A DNA stretch of 64,000 bases from Oryzicola mucosus (GCF_014534685.1 NZ_JACVVX010000006.1:124001-188000), one strand, 5' to 3'. Shown: positions 27,477 through 38,297, counted from the first letter of the stretch. The notes: a model not told the origin generated them from the letters alone. Numbers and translations: made by a program.

Positions 27477-30400
27477 ATGCGGGCTTTCATCCTTGCGGCC
27501 ATTGGCGCTGCCTTCCTGGTGGGCTCGGCCATCGCCCAAACCCCTAAACTCGCCGAGCCCGATGCCGAAATGCAGGCAGAGGCCAAAGCCGGCGATTCTT
27601 ACAAACAGTGGGAACTCGGAAACTTCTATGCAAATCGCGGTGCGGACGGCGATCTCGACCGCGCCATTGATCTCTATTCGAAATCGGCTGAGGGCTATCA
27701 AAAAGACGAGGGTGAAACCAGCACGAATGCCGCGCTAGTGTTCCACACGCTCTCCGCGACCCAGATCAAGCGCGGCGCGCTTTATCCGGCGATCACGAGC
27801 GGGTTGGAGCGCGCGATTATCCTGGCGCAGGCAGCGCCCGGCAGCGCCGATCTCGCCTCGGCTTTGGTCGATCTCGGTCGCGCCTACCAATTGGTCGACA
27901 ACCACGCGACCGCCATCGGCCAGTTCGACCGGGCGATCCGGATTTATGAGGAACTGGATGAATCCAGCCTTTCGTCTTTGGCGAGCGCCACCGTCGACAG
28001 GGGTATTTCGCTCGTAGAAATGAGCCGCCGCGACGAGGCCATCGCCGCCTATCGCCAAGCCGCCGAGCACTATCGTGGGCTTTCGACGCCTGAAGACGCA
28101 AATCTGGCAATCACGCTGGGCAATCTTGCCAGCACGTTGTTCGACCAGAAGCGGTGGAGCGAGGCGGAAACGGTTCGCCGCGAACAGGTCGCAATCCTGC
28201 ACAGCACCAAACCCGACAGTCTTGAGCTCGGCCAAGGCCTCGAATCGCTCGTGCAGATATTGCAGTCGCAAAACCAGCACAGCCAGGCGTTGGTCGCGGC
28301 CGAGGAAGCCATGGCGGTCTATGCCAAGGCCAAAGGCGAAAACAGCCTGGAATATACCGGGATGATGTTCGGCAAGGCTTACTCGCTGGAAGCCCTGGCT
28401 CACTATGAACAGACGCTGGCGCTGCTGGAAGACGTCGCTGCCCGCTATGAGGCGTTCACGGACGCAGGCCCGCAATCGGCGCAACTCGCCATCACGCTGG
28501 TCGCTGTTGCCAGGGTAAACACCTTCCTTGCACATTATGGCGATGCCGAAGCCGCGGCCAAGCGGGCGATTGCCATTTTCCGCAAGACCAAACCCGGCAG
28601 CAACGATCTCGGCTACGCCCTGCAAGAGTTAGGGGCGGCCTATCAAAAACTGTCAAAGTATCGCGAGACGCTTCCGATCTACGAGGAGGCCCGCAGGCTC
28701 TTTATTGCCGACAGCGGCGATATCAGCGAGTTCGTCGGCGACAGCTATCTCAACCAGGGCATCAGCCTGGAAGGTTTAAAGGACTATCCAGCCGCGCTGA
28801 AATCCTACGACAAGGCGATCGAGCGCTATTCGGCGGCCAGCGGCAAGGACAGCCTTCTCGTCGGCTATGCCATCAACAACACGGCTTGGGTGTACCGCCG
28901 GATGGAGCGCTATGCCGAGTCCGACGCCGCCTTTCGCAAGGCCCTGCCCATCATCCAGTCCAAGCTTGGCCCGACGCATTTCAACACCACAAAGGTGCTG
29001 ATCAACATAGGCATTACCTCGCAACTGCTGGGGCGAAACGACGAGGCTATCCAATGGTCGATGAAGGCGCTGTCCAACATCAACCGCAGCGTCTCCAGTA
29101 CGCTCGACGATCAGCGCTGGGTCTACGACACCATGGCAAAGGCCTTCAAAGGCCGTGGCGACCCCAAGCGCGCGATCCTGTTCGCCAAGCTCGCCATCAA
29201 CGCGCAGCAGAAAATCCGGTCCAACAACAAACAGTACCAGTCCGACGACCTTAAGGAGTTCAAGGCCGAGTGGCGCTTCCTCTACCAGGACCTTGCCGAT
29301 CTTCTGATCGGTGAGGGTCGGCTCGCCGAGGCGCAGGCTGTGCTGAATATGGAAAAGGACGAAGAGCTCAGCGAGTTCGTGCAACGCGACGCACAAGCCG
29401 ACCTGCGCGACCGCGAGGCATCGTTGACCACGCGCGAAGACAGCGAGTTGAGAGACATGCGCTCCCTGCTCGGGCAGCCCATCGCGGCCGCTTCCGCCGT
29501 CGCCGAACTCATCGCCAAGAAGAATGCCGGCACCATCTCCAAGGACGAAGAGGTGCAACTAGCTTCGCTGGAAAGCTTGCTGGACCAAGCTTACGAAAGC
29601 TTCATGACCGATGTCGAAGCATTCCTGAGAAAAGCCGGCGAGGAGGACGCCGGCGTCCAGAAAGAGATCGACGCGATCAACCTGGACTACACGGCGGATG
29701 CGCAGGAGGAATTGCGCGCGTTCGAGGGTAAGGCTGCGATGCTGCAGGTCGCCAGTCTCGGAGAGGCCACGCATCTCTTCCTCACGGTTCCCGATGCGTC
29801 CATCCATCGGCGGGTAAACATCTCTCGCGCTGAGCTGTCGCGGAAGGTGTTCGAGGCGCTCGATGCCATTGAGCGGCGCGACGCAGGCGTAAACCTGAAG
29901 ATGCAGTCGCTCTACGACATCCTGATCTCGCCAGTCTCAGGCGATCTGAAGGCGAGCGGCGCGCGGACGCTTATGCTGAACCTGCAGGGATTTCTGCGCT
30001 ATGTGCCGTTCGCGGCACTTCATGACGGCCAGAAATATCTGATCGAGGAGTATTCGCTCGCGCTCTACACGCCCGCAGCGCGAACCGAATTCGCCACCGC
30101 CGACCGCTCGCCGGAAAAAAGCGCTGGTTTCGGCGTCACCGCTGGCCACCCCGGCTTCTCGCCCCTACCGGGCGTGGCGCGCGAGCTTCAGGCGATCTTC
30201 GGCAATCCCGACAAGCCCGGCGCGCTCGCGGGCGCTGCCAGCCTCGACCAGGCGTTTACGCGCGAGAGCTTCAGCGCGGCGTTGAAGAACCGCCCCTCGA
30301 TCGTCCACATTGCCAGCCACTTCAAGCTTGTGCCCGGACGCGAGACGGATTCCTTCCTGCTTCTGGGCGACGGATCGCCACTGTCACTGTCTGACATTCG

Positions 30401-30797
30401 AAAAGGTCGCGGCTTCCGCTTTGGCGGTGTCGACCTGCTCACCCTGTCAGCCTGCGAGACGGCGCGCGGCGGCGGATCGGAGGGCGATGAGGTAGAGAGT
30501 TTCGGCGCGCTCGCCCAGATGAACGGCGCGTCCTCGGTCATGGCAACGCTGTGGCCGGTCGCCGACGGCGCCACCGCCGGCATCATGCAGTCCTTCTACC
30601 GGCATATGGTGGAAGGCAAGATGAGCAAGGCCGAAGCCCTGCGCGCGGCGCAGATCGAGGCTATCCTTGGGCCAGGCGCATCAGGCGCCGAGCGCGGCGC
30701 GCTGTCGCTTGTCGCCACCGTCGCTCCGGCGGCGGCGCGACCCGCGAGCCATCCCTATTTCTGGTCGCCCTTCGTGCTGATGGGCAACTGGCTCTAG
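27477..30797 (+). CDS. Exported TPR-CHAT protein (caspase-like peptidase)
   Basis: 1106 residues, one of the largest genes here. MRAFILAAIGAAFLVGSAIAQ is a signal peptide, so the protein should be periplasmic or outer. About residues 35-600 are tandem TPR-like helical repeats (for example GDLDRAIDLYSKSAEGY, ALKSYDKAIERYSAASGK). A charged helical linker (600-780) leads to a C-terminal CHAT domain (about 800-1106) with the caspase-like dyad His948 in VHIASHFK and Cys993 in LSACETARGG. AGGTGG six bases upstream supports ATG 27477. Some TPR-CHAT proteins are activated proteases in defence; this one is exported and no gasdermin or CRISPR gene is nearby. Substrate unknown. Confidence 0.9.
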   Translation: MRAFILAAIGAAFLVGSAIAQTPKLAEPDAEMQAEAKAGDSYKQWELGNFYANRGADGDLDRAIDLYSKSAEGYQKDEGETSTNAALVFHTLSATQIKRGALYPAITSGLERAIILAQAAPGSADLASALVDLGRAYQLVDNHATAIGQFDRAIRIYEELDESSLSSLASATVDRGISLVEMSRRDEAIAAYRQAAEHYRGLSTPEDANLAITLGNLASTLFDQKRWSEAETVRREQVAILHSTKPDSLELGQGLESLVQILQSQNQHSQALVAAEEAMAVYAKAKGENSLEYTGMMFGKAYSLEALAHYEQTLALLEDVAARYEAFTDAGPQSAQLAITLVAVARVNTFLAHYGDAEAAAKRAIAIFRKTKPGSNDLGYALQELGAAYQKLSKYRETLPIYEEARRLFIADSGDISEFVGDSYLNQGISLEGLKDYPAALKSYDKAIERYSAASGKDSLLVGYAINNTAWVYRRMERYAESDAAFRKALPIIQSKLGPTHFNTTKVLINIGITSQLLGRNDEAIQWSMKALSNINRSVSSTLDDQRWVYDTMAKAFKGRGDPKRAILFAKLAINAQQKIRSNNKQYQSDDLKEFKAEWRFLYQDLADLLIGEGRLAEAQAVLNMEKDEELSEFVQRDAQADLRDREASLTTREDSELRDMRSLLGQPIAAASAVAELIAKKNAGTISKDEEVQLASLESLLDQAYESFMTDVEAFLRKAGEEDAGVQKEIDAINLDYTADAQEELRAFEGKAAMLQVASLGEATHLFLTVPDASIHRRVNISRAELSRKVFEALDAIERRDAGVNLKMQSLYDILISPVSGDLKASGARTLMLNLQGFLRYVPFAALHDGQKYLIEEYSLALYTPAARTEFATADRSPEKSAGFGVTAGHPGFSPLPGVARELQAIFGNPDKPGALAGAASLDQAFTRESFSAALKNRPSIVHIASHFKLVPGRETDSFLLLGDGSPLSLSDIRKGRGFRFGGVDLLTLSACETARGGGSEGDEVESFGALAQMNGASSVMATLWPVADGATAGIMQSFYRHMVEGKMSKAEALRAAQIEAILGPGASGAERGALSLVATVAPAAARPASHPYFWSPFVLMGNWL

Positions 30798-30960
30798 ACC
30801 CATCAAAGCTACGCGTACGCAATCCCGGAGTGCGGCACGCTTTAAGACCGCTTTTCATACATTTGGCCGCACGAAGGTTTGCGCGGGTGTGCTCGCTTTG
30901 ATATAGGGGCGCGAACCGTACAGAATATCCGTTCCCCCTTCCGAAAGAGGCATATTTCAC

Positions 30961-32172
30961 ATGGCGAAAATCAAGGTGGCTAACCCCGTCGTAGAGCTCG
31001 ACGGCGACGAGATGACCCGCATCATCTGGCAGTTCATCAAGGACAAGCTGATCCACCCCTATCTCGACATCGATCTGAAATATTACGACCTCAGCGTCGA
31101 GAACCGCGACGCCACCGACGACCAGGTGACCATCGACTCGGCAAATGCCATCAAGGAATATGGCGTGGGCGTGAAATGCGCCACCATCACCCCGGACGAG
31201 CAGCGCGTCGAGGAGTTCAAGCTCAAGAAGATGTGGAAGTCGCCCAACGGCACCATCCGCAACATCCTGGGCGGCACCATCTTCCGCGAACCAATCATCA
31301 TGAAGAACGTGCCCCGTCTGGTGCCGGGTTGGACGCAGCCGATCGTCGTCGGCCGCCACGCCTTTGGCGACCAGTACCGCGCGACCGACTTCAGGTTCCC
31401 CGGCAAGGGCAAGCTGTCGATCAAGTTCGTCGGCGAAGACGGCCAGGTCATCGAGCATGAAGTCTTCGACGCACCCGATGCCGGCGTCGCCATGGCCATG
31501 TACAATCTCGACGACTCGATTCGCGACTTCGCACGCGCCTCGCTGAACTATGGCCTGATCCGCAACTATCCGGTCTATCTGTCGACCAAGAACACCATCC
31601 TGAAAGCCTATGACGGCCGCTTCAAGGACATCTTCCAGGAGGTGTTCGACGCCGAGTTCAAGGCCGAGTTCGAAAAGCGCAAGATCACCTACGAGCACCG
31701 CCTGATCGACGACATGGTCGCCTCGGCGCTGAAGTGGTCCGGCGGGTATGTCTGGGCCTGCAAGAACTATGACGGCGACGTGCAGTCCGACATCGTGGCG
31801 CAGGGGTTTGGCTCGCTCGGCCTGATGACCTCCGTATTGATGACGCCGGACGGCAAGACGGTGGAAGCGGAAGCCGCGCACGGCACGGTTACCCGTCACT
31901 ACCGTCAGCACCAGAAGGGCCAGGAGACCTCGACCAACTCCATTGCCTCGATCTTCGCCTGGACGCGCGGTCTCGCCCACCGCGCCAAGCTCGACGACAA
32001 TGCCGAGTTGAAGCGCTTTGCCGACACGCTGGAGAAGGTCTGTATCCAGACCGTCGAGGCCGGCTACATGACCAAGGATCTGTCCTTGCTCATCGGTCCC
32101 GACCAGCCCTGGCTCTCGACCACCGGCTTCCTCGACAAGATCGACGAGAACCTGCAGAAGGCGATGGCCTGA
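30961..32172 (+). CDS. icd: NADP-dependent isocitrate dehydrogenase
   Basis: 403 residues of the eukaryote-like class II Icd found in alphaproteobacteria. It oxidises isocitrate to 2-oxoglutarate with NADP. Motifs: [14 protein letters not shown] at the start, [19 protein letters not shown] (substrate site) and the conserved [11 protein letters not shown] coenzyme loop. A perfect hairpin terminator follows at 32202. Its promoter must lie in the 163 bases after the CHAT gene. Confidence 0.97.
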   Translation: MAKIKVANPVVELDGDEMTRIIWQFIKDKLIHPYLDIDLKYYDLSVENRDATDDQVTIDSANAIKEYGVGVKCATITPDEQRVEEFKLKKMWKSPNGTIRNILGGTIFREPIIMKNVPRLVPGWTQPIVVGRHAFGDQYRATDFRFPGKGKLSIKFVGEDGQVIEHEVFDAPDAGVAMAMYNLDDSIRDFARASLNYGLIRNYPVYLSTKNTILKAYDGRFKDIFQEVFDAEFKAEFEKRKITYEHRLIDDMVASALKWSGGYVWACKNYDGDVQSDIVAQGFGSLGLMTSVLMTPDGKTVEAEAAHGTVTRHYRQHQKGQETSTNSIASIFAWTRGLAHRAKLDDNAELKRFADTLEKVCIQTVEAGYMTKDLSLLIGPDQPWLSTTGFLDKIDENLQKAMA

Positions 32173-32201
32173 GGCTTCGCATTCGCAGTTTTGGAGCACA
32201 A

Positions 32202-32228
32202 AAAACCCGGCCTCGCGCCGGGTTTTCT
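32202..32228 (+). terminator. Rho-independent terminator of icd
   Basis: AAAACCCGGC and GCCGGGTTTT pair perfectly around a short loop, with A and T tails on both sides, 30 bases after the icd stop. It could work in both directions. Confidence 0.9.
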
Positions 32229-32287
32229 CGTATCTGACGTCAGCTTTCCTTGCTGCCCTGAACTGATATCGACGCGTCGGAGCACAA

Positions 32288-32320
32288 AGCAAAAACGGCG
32301 GGACTGCGCCCGCCGTTTTC
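32288..32320 (-). terminator. Rho-independent terminator of alaS
   Basis: On the minus strand the stem AACGGCGGGC / (G)CCCGCCGTT is followed by TTTTTGC, 18 bases after the alaS stop. With the icd terminator it separates the convergent genes. Confidence 0.85.
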
Positions 32321-32337
32321 AGGAGATATCTCGAGGA

Positions 32338-34998
32338 TCAGCCGGCTATAGCGCTGGCGACCGCCTCGACCGCCTCTTCAGCCTTCGAGCCGTCGGGTCC
32401 ACCGGCCTGAGCCATATCCGGCCGGCCGCCCCCGCCCTTGCCACCGAGTGCTGCGGAAGCGACGCGGACGAGATCGACAGCGCTGAACCGGCCTGAGAGA
32501 TCGGAGGTCACTGCCACCACAGCGCTGGCCTTGCCGTCTTCCGACACGCCGATCAGGGCGACGATGCCGGACCCGACGGTGGCCTTGCCCTCGTCGGCAA
32601 GCCCCTTGAGGTCCTTTGGATCGACGCCCGATACCGCCTTGCCGAGGAACTTCACGCCGGCAATATCGCGCACGATATCTGTTGAGCCGCCCTGCCCGCC
32701 GCCCATGGCGAGCTTGCGCCGCGCCTCAGACAATTCGCGCTCGAGTTTCTTGCGCTCGTCCAGCAATGCCTCGACACGGGCGGGAACATCGCCCGGTGCG
32801 ACCTTCAATGTCGCGGCGACCGACTTGAGCCGGCGATCCTGCTCGTCGAGATGACGGCGCGCAGCCTCGCCCGTCAGTGCTTCGATGCGGCGGACACCGG
32901 CAGCGACGGCACCTTCCGACACGAGCCGGACAAGACCGATATCGCCGGTGGCAGAGACATGCGTGCCGCCGCAAAGTTCGACCGAATATGGCTTGCCGGC
33001 CTTGTCGCCATGCAATCCGGTGCCCATCGACACGACGCGAACCTCATCGCCATATTTTTCGCCGAACAGCGCCATCGCGCCTTCGGCAATGGCGTCGTCG
33101 ACGCTCATGAGACGTGTGCTGACGGGGCTGTTCTGGACCACGACCTCATTGGCCATCGCCTCGACCCGCTCCAACTCCTCAGCCGAAATCGGCTTGGGGT
33201 GCGAGAAGTCGAAACGCAGGCGTTCGGGCGCGACGAGCGAGCCCTTTTGCGCCACATGGGTGCCCAGAACCTCGCGCAGCGCCTCGTGCACCAGATGCGT
33301 GGCGGAATGGTTGGATCGAAGGCGCGTGCGGCGCGCGTGATCGACCTTCATTTCAACCGCGGCACCGGTAGCAACCGTACCCCTGGTCACGCGACCGGTA
33401 TGCACGAACAGGCCGTCGCCCTTCTTCTGTGTTTCGGTGATCTCGACCGCGAAGCCTTGGCCCGTCATGGTTCCGGTATCGCCCATCTGCCCGCCGGACT
33501 CGGCATAGAACGGGGTCTGGTTGACAACGATGCCGACCGTCTCGCCTTCCGACACCGCATCGACAACGGCACCATCTCTAACGAGTGCCGCGATCACGCC
33601 TTCGGCACTTTCCGTGTCGTAGCCGAGGAACTCCGTAGCGCCGGCCTTATCCTTGACACCGAACCACACCACTTCTGTGGCCGACTCGCCGGAGCCCGCC
33701 CAATTGGCGCGCGCTTCCGTCTTCTGGCGCTCCATCGCCGCGTTGAATCCGTCCAGATCCACCGAGACACCGCGCTGGCGCAACGCATCCTGCGTGAGAT
33801 CAAGCGGAAATCCATAGGTGTCATAGAGCTTGAAGGCGGTTTCGCCATCAAGCCGGTCACCGCTGCCGAGCGTTTCCGTCGCGTCCGCAAGCAGGCCGAG
33901 ACCGCGCGCAAGCGTCTTGCGGAACCGCGTTTCCTCGAGCTTCAGCGTTTCTGTAATTAACGCCTGGCTGCGAACCAGTTCCGGATAGGCCTGGCCCATC
34001 TCACGCACCAGAGCAGGCACGAGACGCCACATCAACGGGTCTGCAGCACCCAGAAGCTGCGCGTGGCGCATGGCGCGGCGCATGATCCGGCGCAACACAT
34101 AGCCGCGTCCTTCGTTGGATGGCAGGACGCCATCAGCAATGAGGAAGCTCGACGCCCGCAGATGGTCGGCAATGATGCGATGGCTCGCGCGGTTCTTGCC
34201 TTCGGCCTTGACGCCCGTCGCCTCCTCGGACGCACGGATCAGGGCGCGGAAGAGGTCGATGTCGTAATTGTCATGCTCGCCCTGCAAAACGGCAGCGACA
34301 CGCTCCAAGCCCATCCCAGTATCGATGGACGGGCGCGGAAGGTCAACGCGCTGTTCCTTCGTGATCTGCTCATACTGCATGAAGACGAGGTTCCAGATCT
34401 CAATGAAACGGTCGCCGTCTTCATCGGGGCTCCCGGGAGGGCCGCCGGGAATATTCTCGCCATGGTCGTAGAAGATTTCCGAGCAAGGGCCGCACGGACC
34501 GGTATCGCCCATTGCCCAGAAATTGTCGCTCGTGGCGATGCGGATGATCTTGTCGTCGGACAGGCCGGCGATCTTCTTCCAGAAGCCGGCAGCTTCGTCG
34601 TCGGTGTGATAGACGGTGACAAGGAGCTTGTTGCGGTCGAGCGCGAAATCCTTTGTCAAAAGATTCCAGGCAAGCTCGATAGCCTGCTCCTTGAAGTAGT
34701 CGCCGAAGGAAAAATTGCCCAGCATCTCGAAGAAGGTGTGGTGCCGGGCGGTGTAGCCGACATTGTCGAGATCGTTATGCTTGCCACCGGCGCGGACGCA
34801 CTTCTGCGAGGTGGTCGCGCGGCTGTATGGACGGGTCTCAAGACCGGTAAAGACGTTCTTGAATTGCACCATCCCGGCGTTGGTGAACATCAAGGTCGGG
34901 TCGTTGCGCGGCACCAACGGGCTTGAGGCAACGACCTCATGGCCATTCTTGCGGAAGTAGTCGAGAAATGTCGACCGAATTTCGTTAACGCCACTCAT
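32338..34998 (-). CDS. alaS: Alanyl-tRNA synthetase
   Basis: 886 residues, full length. Class II aminoacylation core at the start ([42 protein letters not shown]), then the editing domain with zinc-binding [12 protein letters not shown] and [13 protein letters not shown], and a C-terminal C-Ala part with glycine-rich [16 protein letters not shown]. Start ATG 34998 (MSGVNEIRS). Lies downstream of recA on the same strand, as in many alphaproteobacteria. Confidence 0.97.
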   Translation of the reverse strand: MSGVNEIRSTFLDYFRKNGHEVVASSPLVPRNDPTLMFTNAGMVQFKNVFTGLETRPYSRATTSQKCVRAGGKHNDLDNVGYTARHHTFFEMLGNFSFGDYFKEQAIELAWNLLTKDFALDRNKLLVTVYHTDDEAAGFWKKIAGLSDDKIIRIATSDNFWAMGDTGPCGPCSEIFYDHGENIPGGPPGSPDEDGDRFIEIWNLVFMQYEQITKEQRVDLPRPSIDTGMGLERVAAVLQGEHDNYDIDLFRALIRASEEATGVKAEGKNRASHRIIADHLRASSFLIADGVLPSNEGRGYVLRRIMRRAMRHAQLLGAADPLMWRLVPALVREMGQAYPELVRSQALITETLKLEETRFRKTLARGLGLLADATETLGSGDRLDGETAFKLYDTYGFPLDLTQDALRQRGVSVDLDGFNAAMERQKTEARANWAGSGESATEVVWFGVKDKAGATEFLGYDTESAEGVIAALVRDGAVVDAVSEGETVGIVVNQTPFYAESGGQMGDTGTMTGQGFAVEITETQKKGDGLFVHTGRVTRGTVATGAAVEMKVDHARRTRLRSNHSATHLVHEALREVLGTHVAQKGSLVAPERLRFDFSHPKPISAEELERVEAMANEVVVQNSPVSTRLMSVDDAIAEGAMALFGEKYGDEVRVVSMGTGLHGDKAGKPYSVELCGGTHVSATGDIGLVRLVSEGAVAAGVRRIEALTGEAARRHLDEQDRRLKSVAATLKVAPGDVPARVEALLDERKKLERELSEARRKLAMGGGQGGSTDIVRDIAGVKFLGKAVSGVDPKDLKGLADEGKATVGSGIVALIGVSEDGKASAVVAVTSDLSGRFSAVDLVRVASAALGGKGGGGRPDMAQAGGPDGSKAEEAVEAVASAIAG

Positions 34999-35132
34999 CT
35001 TGCCGCCTCTGGTCGCCGTCGCTTTCGAAGAAACCGCCCGCAGGCGGAAATTGGACATGGCCTTTTAGCGACCAGACCGGGAACTGTCCAGAAACACACA
35101 TGAACGCGCTTCAATAAGCACCCCACACCCCC

Positions 35133-35168
35133 AAAAGAAAGACCGCCGGGCGTTTCCATCCGGCGGTC
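35133..35168 (-). terminator. Rho-independent terminator of recA
   Basis: Minus-strand stem GACCGCCGG / CCGGCGGTC with a ten-base loop followed by TTTCTTTTGG, 49 bases after the recA stop; it precedes alaS. Confidence 0.85.
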
Positions 35169-35216
35169 CAACATACTCAAACCAACGACGGCATCACCGC
35201 CAAGTCCGGGCAAGAC

Positions 35217-36308
35217 CTACATCGCGCCAGCTTCGTCTTCGGAATCATCTTCCTCGCGCGAACCGTTTTCCAGGAACTTCTCGGCAATCAGGCCGGCATT
35301 CTGGCGCAGGACCAATTCGATCTCCCGCATCGTATCGGGATTGTCGCGCAGGAACTGCTTGGCGTTCTCGCGGCCCTGGCCAAGACGCTGGGAATTGTAG
35401 GAGAACCAGGCGCCCGACTTCTCCACGACACCAGCCTTGACGCCAAGATCGACCAGTTCGCCGGTCTTCGACACCCCCTCGCCATACATGATGTCGAATT
35501 CGACCTGCTTGAAGGGCGGCGCAAGCTTGTTCTTGACGACCTTGACGCGAGTCTGGTTCCCGACGACCTCGTCGCGATCCTTCACTGCGCCGATACGACG
35601 GATATCGAGACGCACCGAGGCATAGAACTTCAGCGCATTACCGCCCGTCGTCGTCTCAGGCGAGCCGAACATGACGCCGATCTTCATACGTATCTGGTTG
35701 ATGAAGATGACCATGGTGTTAGAGCGCGAGATCGAGGCGGTCAGCTTCCGCAGCGCCTGGCTCATCAGACGAGCCTGAAGACCTGGCAGCGAATCGCCCA
35801 TCTCGCCCTCGATTTCGGCGCGCGGCGTCAGAGCGGCAACCGAATCGACCACCAGCACATCGATAGCGCCGGAGCGGACAAGCGTGTCGCAGATTTCAAG
35901 CGCCTGCTCACCGGTATCGGGCTGGGAAATCAGCAGATTTTCCAGATCGACGCCCAGCTTGCGGGCATAGACGGGATCGAGCGCATGCTCGGCGTCCACG
36001 AACGCACAAATGCCGCCCTTTTTCTGGGCCTCGGCAATCGTATGCAAGGCAAGCGTTGTCTTACCCGAGCTTTCCGGCCCGTAAATTTCGATGATACGGC
36101 CACGCGGCAGACCGCCGACGCCAAGCGCAATATCCAGCCCCAGAGAGCCCGTCGACACCGTGCCGATCTCGACCACCTGCTCGTTGGCACCGAGCCGCAT
36201 GATCGAGCCCTTGCCGAAAGCACGCTCGATCTGCGACAGCGCCGCATCCAGAGCTTTTGATTTATCCACCGAACTATCCTCTACCAGCCGCAATGAGTTC
36301 TGAGCCAT
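35217..36308 (-). CDS. recA: Recombinase RecA
   Basis: 363 residues. Walker A GPESSGKT at 77-84, followed by [17 protein letters not shown] and the L2-region [30 protein letters not shown]. It forms filaments on single-stranded DNA, drives strand exchange and triggers LexA cleavage. Candidate LexA boxes lie 60-140 bases upstream. Acidic C-terminal tail ([12 protein letters not shown]) as in the family. Confidence 0.98.
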   Translation of the reverse strand: MAQNSLRLVEDSSVDKSKALDAALSQIERAFGKGSIMRLGANEQVVEIGTVSTGSLGLDIALGVGGLPRGRIIEIYGPESSGKTTLALHTIAEAQKKGGICAFVDAEHALDPVYARKLGVDLENLLISQPDTGEQALEICDTLVRSGAIDVLVVDSVAALTPRAEIEGEMGDSLPGLQARLMSQALRKLTASISRSNTMVIFINQIRMKIGVMFGSPETTTGGNALKFYASVRLDIRRIGAVKDRDEVVGNQTRVKVVKNKLAPPFKQVEFDIMYGEGVSKTGELVDLGVKAGVVEKSGAWFSYNSQRLGQGRENAKQFLRDNPDTMREIELVLRQNAGLIAEKFLENGSREEDDSEDEAGAM

Positions 36309-36368
36309 GATACATCACCCCTTGGTCGTCAATGAAGGCCGGACTGGGCCGTCGCAGATGTATTTTAT

Positions 36369-36383
36369 GTACCGCTTTTGTTC
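36369..36383 (-). promoter_or_regulatory. Candidate LexA (SOS) box of recA
   Basis: On the minus strand GAAC-AAAAGCG-GTAC matches the alphaproteobacterial LexA consensus GAAC-N7-GAAC with one mismatch, 61 bases upstream of the recA start. A second near match, AAAC-AAAAATA-GAAC, lies at 36435-36449. Both are in the right place for SOS control of recA. Confidence 0.6.
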
Positions 36384-36550
36384 TCTTTTTGCAAGAGGGT
36401 CTATGGCATTGGAAAATAATGGAAAACGCATTTTGTTCTATTTTTGTTTGGCACCTTTGCCCACGTTGCGGGAATTAGGCTGTCTTTCGCTCCAACCTGT
36501 GCGACGGGCCGAATCGCACGACATGCAGACAACCGTCGAGGCTTGAGGCG

Positions 36551-37378
36551 ATGCGGAAGAAGCTGCTTGGAGTGGGTGCTGTTCTCATGTTGAGGGAAGG
36601 TCGCTTCAACACGCTCGCCGCCCAAGGCCTGTTCGGTAGCGGAAAACTGGTAGAGCGCCCGGGCGGCGCGTTGTTCGACACCCTCTCCTCCGCGGTCTCA
36701 CGAGACGTCGACGTCAGCATCATGTCCGTCCGCGGTGGAGACGCCGCCGGCGAGCGGGTCGCTCTGGCTATCGAAAAGGCCGGGATTGCCGATCACTCCG
36801 TGGTTTTTCTTGACCGGACGACGCCAAATGCCACCGAGTTGTTCGACGCGGAAGGAAAGCCCGTGGCCGCGCTTTCCGACATAGCCCTGTTCGATCTGGC
36901 CTTCCCCAAACAGTTGCGCCGCTCGAAGGCGCGCGACGCCGTGGCGAACGCTGATGCCGTGCTGTTCGACACCAGCCTGCCCTCGGCGGCGATGGTAAAG
37001 CTTGCCGGGCTCGCGACAGCCACACCTCTTTATGGCCTTGCGCTGACGGCGGCCGCAGCCACGCGCCTGGCATCCGTCGCAAACCGCCTCGACTGTGTTT
37101 TCCTGGATGTGGATGGTGCGCGCGATCTCGCGGAGCTGGCAGCCGGCGTGTCCGCGGCTGAACTCGCTTCGGCGCTTGCCGACAAGGGCCTCAAACGCGG
37201 CATGATCTTCGGAAAAGGCTGGATGCTTGGCTTTGAACATGGCGCCGCATTTGAGATCGGCATGCCTGAGCATCCAGCCTTCCCAGACCTTGAGCGCGCG
37301 AAAATCGCGGGTACCATTCTCGCCAGGCTGGTAGAAGGGGATACATTGCGCGAGGCGTTTCCACCCGCCGGCGTGTAG
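36551..37378 (+). CDS. Ribokinase-like (PfkB fold) protein lacking the GAGD motif
   Basis: 275 residues. Residues about 35-110 resemble the ribokinase/PfkB N-terminal half: ERPGGALFDTLSSAVSRDVDVSIMSVRGGDAAGERVALAIEKAGIA, then TPNATELFDAEGKPVAAL. The usual C-terminal GAGD nucleotide/catalytic motif is absent; instead the end reads KRGMIFGKGWMLGFEHGAAFEIGMPEHP. It may be a diverged kinase or a non-kinase relative such as a carbohydrate-binding regulator. Family assignment is by feel only. Divergent from recA. Confidence 0.45.
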   Translation: MRKKLLGVGAVLMLREGRFNTLAAQGLFGSGKLVERPGGALFDTLSSAVSRDVDVSIMSVRGGDAAGERVALAIEKAGIADHSVVFLDRTTPNATELFDAEGKPVAALSDIALFDLAFPKQLRRSKARDAVANADAVLFDTSLPSAAMVKLAGLATATPLYGLALTAAAATRLASVANRLDCVFLDVDGARDLAELAAGVSAAELASALADKGLKRGMIFGKGWMLGFEHGAAFEIGMPEHPAFPDLERAKIAGTILARLVEGDTLREAFPPAGV

Positions 37379-37699
37379 TCACTTGACGCTGCGCCGCGCA
37401 GCCTCGAACGCCTTGCGTGTCCAGACGGCGAGTTCGTCGGGGTCGTCGAGCGCGCTGTCGGGGATCGACCAATAGGGCATCTTCACCGGGGTACCCTTCT
37501 TATTCTCATAGACCCACTGAACCGCACCCGCGGCAGCGAAATCCGGCGCGCTGATATCGTCAGCCTTCAGCATCACATCGCCATACAGATCGACACCCAC
37601 GATCAAGCCGTCGAAATAAACGCCCTTGCCGCCGAACATGCGGCGGATTGAGACCTCGCCAAGCCCGGCGAACAGATCGCGGATGGCCTCGGCGTCCAT
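37379..37699 (-). CDS. TfoX/Sxy N-terminal domain protein
   Basis: 106 residues. IRDLFAGLGEVSIRRMFGGKGVYFDGLIVGVDLYGDVMLKAD is the TfoX N-terminal domain; the C-terminal domain of competence regulator Sxy is missing, as in most rhizobial homologues. Three bases after the SufA-like gene on the same strand, so it is the last gene of that unit. Role unknown. Confidence 0.88.
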   Translation of the reverse strand: MDAEAIRDLFAGLGEVSIRRMFGGKGVYFDGLIVGVDLYGDVMLKADDISAPDFAAAGAVQWVYENKKGTPVKMPYWSIPDSALDDPDELAVWTRKAFEAARRSVK

Positions 37700-37702
37700 C
37701 GC

Positions 37703-38092
37703 TCAGGCCGCGTTCGCAGCCGTGCGCGCTTCCGCCAGGGCCTTCAGATCGGCAGGCTTCAATTCCACCGATTCGCCACAGCCGCAGGCCGAGCTCTGAT
37801 TGGGGTTGCGGAAGGTGAAGCCGGTCCGCAGCGTCGTGGTCTCGAAGTCCATTTCGGTTCCGAGCAGGAAAAGCGCGGCTTCGGGCGCGACATAGACATG
37901 CGCGCCGGCATGCTCGACATGATCGTCGCCCGGCTTGGGCTCGGTCACAAGATCGATGGTATATTCCATCCCAGCGCAGCCGCCTTTTTTGATGCCAAGG
38001 CGAATACCACGAGCGTTTTCTCGGGCATTCACGACCTCGCGCACACGGTCAGCGGCCTTGTCGGTAATGTTTATGACGGCAAAGCGTCCCAT
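37703..38092 (-). CDS. A-type Fe-S carrier (SufA/IscA/ErpA family)
   Basis: 129 residues. The three cluster cysteines are present: Cys39 in KGGCAG, and Cys103 and Cys105 in SACGCGES. A-type carriers pass [4Fe-4S] or [2Fe-2S] clusters from SufBCD to targets. GGAG six bases upstream supports ATG 38092 over 38104. In related genomes it directly follows the SufT-like gene; here the antisense DUF1236 gene separates them, so it needs its own promoter in 38093-38297. Confidence 0.92.
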   Translation of the reverse strand: MGRFAVINITDKAADRVREVVNARENARGIRLGIKKGGCAGMEYTIDLVTEPKPGDDHVEHAGAHVYVAPEAALFLLGTEMDFETTTLRTGFTFRNPNQSSACGCGESVELKPADLKALAEARTAANAA

Positions 38093-38297
38093 ATCAGTCT
38101 CCATTGCTCACCGGTTCAAGGCCGGCGGAATGCCTTATAGATGGTCGAAGAACCACCTCATGGCAAGTGTTCAGACAAAGCGATGCGCGGCGTGTAATCA
38201 CGAATGTGACAGCCGCGACAGCACGAGTGAACGCGTGTTTCCGGAACGAAGCCGAGGTGTCGGGGGTTTTTGTTTTCGTCACAAGGAGAAACAACCC

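Noticed and set aside
27477-30797. Possible defence island around the TPR-CHAT gene
   Set aside because: Neighbours are trmJ, murI and icd; no gasdermin, effector, nuclease or CRISPR element is present and the protein is exported.
30661-32292. Long minus-strand frame opposite icd
   Set aside because: Antisense of a clear housekeeping gene; composition (many His, Asp, Val, Gly) is that of a complementary-frame shadow.
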